A stretch of 64,000 nucleotides of DNA from Hathewaya limosa (lineage in GTDB: Bacteria; Bacillota; Clostridia; Clostridiales; Clostridiaceae): NCBI RefSeq assembly GCF_030815255.1, contig NZ_JAUSWN010000002.1:1-64000 (forward strand). Reading direction: 5' to 3'. Within the stretch, counting starts at the first letter, position 1, and the number at the start of each line of letters is the position of its first letter. Positions 62,232 through 64,000 of the stretch are shown piece by piece. The notes under the pieces were generated by a model. The model did no database searches, was not told where the DNA came from, and saw only the letters and a list, made by a program, of their open reading frames with translations. The position numbers and the translations under genes were made by a program.

Positions 62232-63593
62232 ATGAAAAAATTATTCCTATTTATAATTATACTTTTTTCATTTTTCTTTGGTGGTTGTTCATTGTTTGAA
62301 ACTCCAAGCAATCTCATGAGTAAACCATCAACATATATAAATGGAGAAAGTATAAACAAGATTACTGAATTACTAACTAAAGAAGATAAATCACTAACTA
62401 TTCCTCTAGGTGATACTGACAAAAGGGCTATTCGGCACTTTGATTTGGATAAGGATGGCAAAGACGAGTTAATCCTTCTATATAAAAAAGAAAATAATTA
62501 TTTTAATTATGGTGTTATGATTCTAAAACAAAGTCACAACAAATGGGAAATTTTAAACAATATTACTTTTTCTTGTAAAAATATTGATAAAATAATGCTT
62601 GAAGATTTAACTGGAGATGGCAAGGCCGAACTAGCTATAGGTGTGAAAACTTCTGAAAAGAGTAATAAAACTTTATATATTTATTCTTATCATCGTGGTT
62701 TTTTTGAATCAATCGGTCATTTACCTTACTTAAATTATGATATATGTGATCTAAATAACAACAAAAAAAATGAATTAGTTGTTTTGAAAGACGCAGACAA
62801 TAGTACTAATAAAAACTATTTTCATTCCTTGCAAGTCTTTGAATTTTCTCAGAATAAATGTAAACTTACAAGTAGTTTTAACTTTAATACACCTTCAGCG
62901 GATATTAAATTTTCATTAGGAAGAGCCTCATCAAACCATAATGGAATTTTTGTTACAAGAAATATAGATAATACCTTTATGTATACTGATTTATTTATAT
63001 TATCTCATAATAAATTAATTGATGTTTTAGGAAACGAATCAATACATGATAAATCTAAAGCTCCTGAAAAACTTAAGCCTGTTCAATCATCACTTAACTT
63101 TTGTATAGATTTAATAAAGGACATAAATAATGATGGAATATATGAAATTGGATCAATAGGTGCTTTTAATCTTTCTAGGGATCCTCAATATCCATATAAC
63201 TTCTGTTATTGGTATCAGTGGGATGGGAAAAATGGCTTAAAAAAGGAATATAAAGAATATTACAATAAACAATTTAATTATAAAATAGAAATACCTTTAT
63301 CTTGGACCGAAAAATTTGCAGTACTTGAAAATGTTAAAGAAACCCTAGCATTAAATAGGTCTGATTTCTTTATCAATGATTATACAAATAAAGAAAACCT
63401 ATTATTTTCAATAAAAGTTTATAGTACTCATGATTGGTCAAGTTTAGAACAATCTCTTGATAAGAATTCTTATGCTATCTTAGAAAAGACTGATAATAAA
63501 ATTTATATATGTGTAATAAATGAAGAACTTTGTAATTTAAGTAAGATTTCTTTAAGTTATTTAAAAAGCTTATTTCAATCTGTAATTAAATAA
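62232..63593 (+). CDS. Lipoprotein with FG-GAP/EF-hand-like repeats
   Basis: 453 residues. A signal peptide ends in the lipobox FFGGC (Cys19). Calcium-loop-like repeats recur: DLDKDGKDEL (about 75), DLTGDGKAEL, DLNNNKKNEL and DINNDGIYEI, as in VCBS/FG-GAP beta-propellers. The C-terminal 100 residues are a different, non-repeated domain (YNYKIEIPLSWTEKF-like in pattern). The function is unknown; it should face outward. GAGG lies before the ATG. Its stop lies 16 bases before a response regulator gene, suggesting one operon. Confidence 0.78.
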   Translation: MKKLFLFIIILFSFFFGGCSLFETPSNLMSKPSTYINGESINKITELLTKEDKSLTIPLGDTDKRAIRHFDLDKDGKDELILLYKKENNYFNYGVMILKQSHNKWEILNNITFSCKNIDKIMLEDLTGDGKAELAIGVKTSEKSNKTLYIYSYHRGFFESIGHLPYLNYDICDLNNNKKNELVVLKDADNSTNKNYFHSLQVFEFSQNKCKLTSSFNFNTPSADIKFSLGRASSNHNGIFVTRNIDNTFMYTDLFILSHNKLIDVLGNESIHDKSKAPEKLKPVQSSLNFCIDLIKDINNDGIYEIGSIGAFNLSRDPQYPYNFCYWYQWDGKNGLKKEYKEYYNKQFNYKIEIPLSWTEKFAVLENVKETLALNRSDFFINDYTNKENLLFSIKVYSTHDWSSLEQSLDKNSYAILEKTDNKIYICVINEELCNLSKISLSYLKSLFQSVIK

Positions 63594-63609
63594 ATATGGA
63601 GGTTACAAT

Positions 63610-64000
63610 ATGTCAATAAAAATATTAATTTTAGAAGATGAATTATCTATTAGAAGTTTCATTAAAATAAAGCTAAAGAATTTAGGTTATGAAGTTACGG
63701 ATGTAGGAACTGGAACAGAGGCTCTTGATAAAATTGATGATAGTTTTTCTGTTGCACTGCTAGATATAATGCTTCCAGACATAGACGGAATACAAGTATG
63801 TAAAAACATTAGAGCCTTTCATCCTAATATCGGGATAATAATGTTAACAGCTAAAGGTCAAGAACAAGATAAGATATTAGGTTTAAAATCTGGTGCAGAT
63901 GACTATATAGTAAAACCTTTTAGCCTTTCAGAACTGGTCGCCAGAATAGAGGCTATCTTAAGACGAATTAATCATAACAACGATATCTCCTCAATTAGTA
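63610..64000 (+). CDS. Response regulator receiver, OmpR type, cut by the right edge
   Basis: 130 codons are visible from the ATG at 63610 (GGAGG seven bases upstream), open to the window end. A full receiver domain is present: acidic pocket LEDE, phosphoacceptor Asp52 in ALLDIMLPDIDG, Thr80 in MLTAKG and Lys102 in GADDYIVKPF. The linker that follows is typical of OmpR-family regulators, whose winged helix would lie beyond the edge. It is probably co-transcribed with the FG-GAP lipoprotein, and a sensor kinase gene may follow outside the window. Confidence 0.85.
   Translation, partial: MSIKILILEDELSIRSFIKIKLKNLGYEVTDVGTGTEALDKIDDSFSVALLDIMLPDIDGIQVCKNIRAFHPNIGIIMLTAKGQEQDKILGLKSGADDYIVKPFSLSELVARIEAILRRINHNNDISSIS

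Overview
The window is AT-rich, tightly packed, and reads as the chromosome of an endospore-forming Clostridium sensu stricto. Evidence for this is the sporulation and germination set (spoIIE, spoVT, spoVG, yabP, yabQ, a Csp-type tandem protease with sleC), the strong AAGGAGG ribosome sites with frequent GTG/TTG starts, and the low-GC Gram-positive gene order. A close relative of the C. botulinum / C. novyi / C. tetani group is plausible, but I cannot fix the species from sequence alone. No phage, insertion sequence, plasmid or CRISPR signature was found.

Layout. (1) 1-480: promoter and leader of an rRNA operon reading left off the window. (2) 490-36622, almost all on the minus strand: a long core block that follows the B. 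subtilis purR-to-lysS region in order. Read in the direction of transcription it is purR, spoVG, glmU, prs, [response regulator, sensor kinase, catalytically dead HtrA-like protein], pth, mfd, prsA, spoVT, yabM, mazG(yabN), [hup], rqcP(yabO), yabP, yabQ, divIC, yabR, seven tRNA genes, spoIIE, tilS, hpt, ftsH, fhs, coaX, dusB, greA, lysS, then glyS and murD. Bracketed items are insertions relative to B. subtilis. An apparent small RNA lies between murD and glyS on the plus strand. (3) 36.9-46 kb, mixed strands: murC, a small membrane protein, tRNA-Pro, a cluster of DnaA boxes, a PAP2 phosphatase, a HAD hydrolase, an SH3-like protein, comB with a radical SAM enzyme, a lipoprotein, a YkvI-type transporter and a PflA-like radical SAM protein. 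(4) 46-55 kb, minus strand: a second PAP2 protein, the germination pair sleC and a 1180-residue double subtilisin (CspB/CspA type), an S24-like regulator, a DUF3783 protein, ppiB, an unknown Asn-rich protein and murI. (5) 55-64 kb: small conserved proteins (zinc ribbon, NifX-like, TDE2712-like, DUF503), a cytoplasmic parvulin, an orphan PTS IIC permease next to a GlnK/GlnL-like two-component pair, and a lipoprotein followed by a response regulator cut by the right edge.

How it fits together. The core block couples growth functions (translation, nucleotide and cell-wall precursor synthesis, repair) with sporulation genes. Signals readable from sequence include several near-perfect sigma-A promoters (rrn, both tRNA promoters, tRNA-Pro, greA-lysS, glmU-prs) and a full-consensus sigma-H promoter before spoVG. 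The csp-sleC locus is the spore germination module: the Csp protease is expected to cut the SleC zymogen, which then degrades cortex.

The observations most worth a second look are the phased DnaA-box cluster at 38980-39080, the CCCC-rich small RNA at about 2087-2222, the HtrA-like protein that has lost all three catalytic residues, and the double-subtilisin germination protein with two intact triads and an odd translation start.
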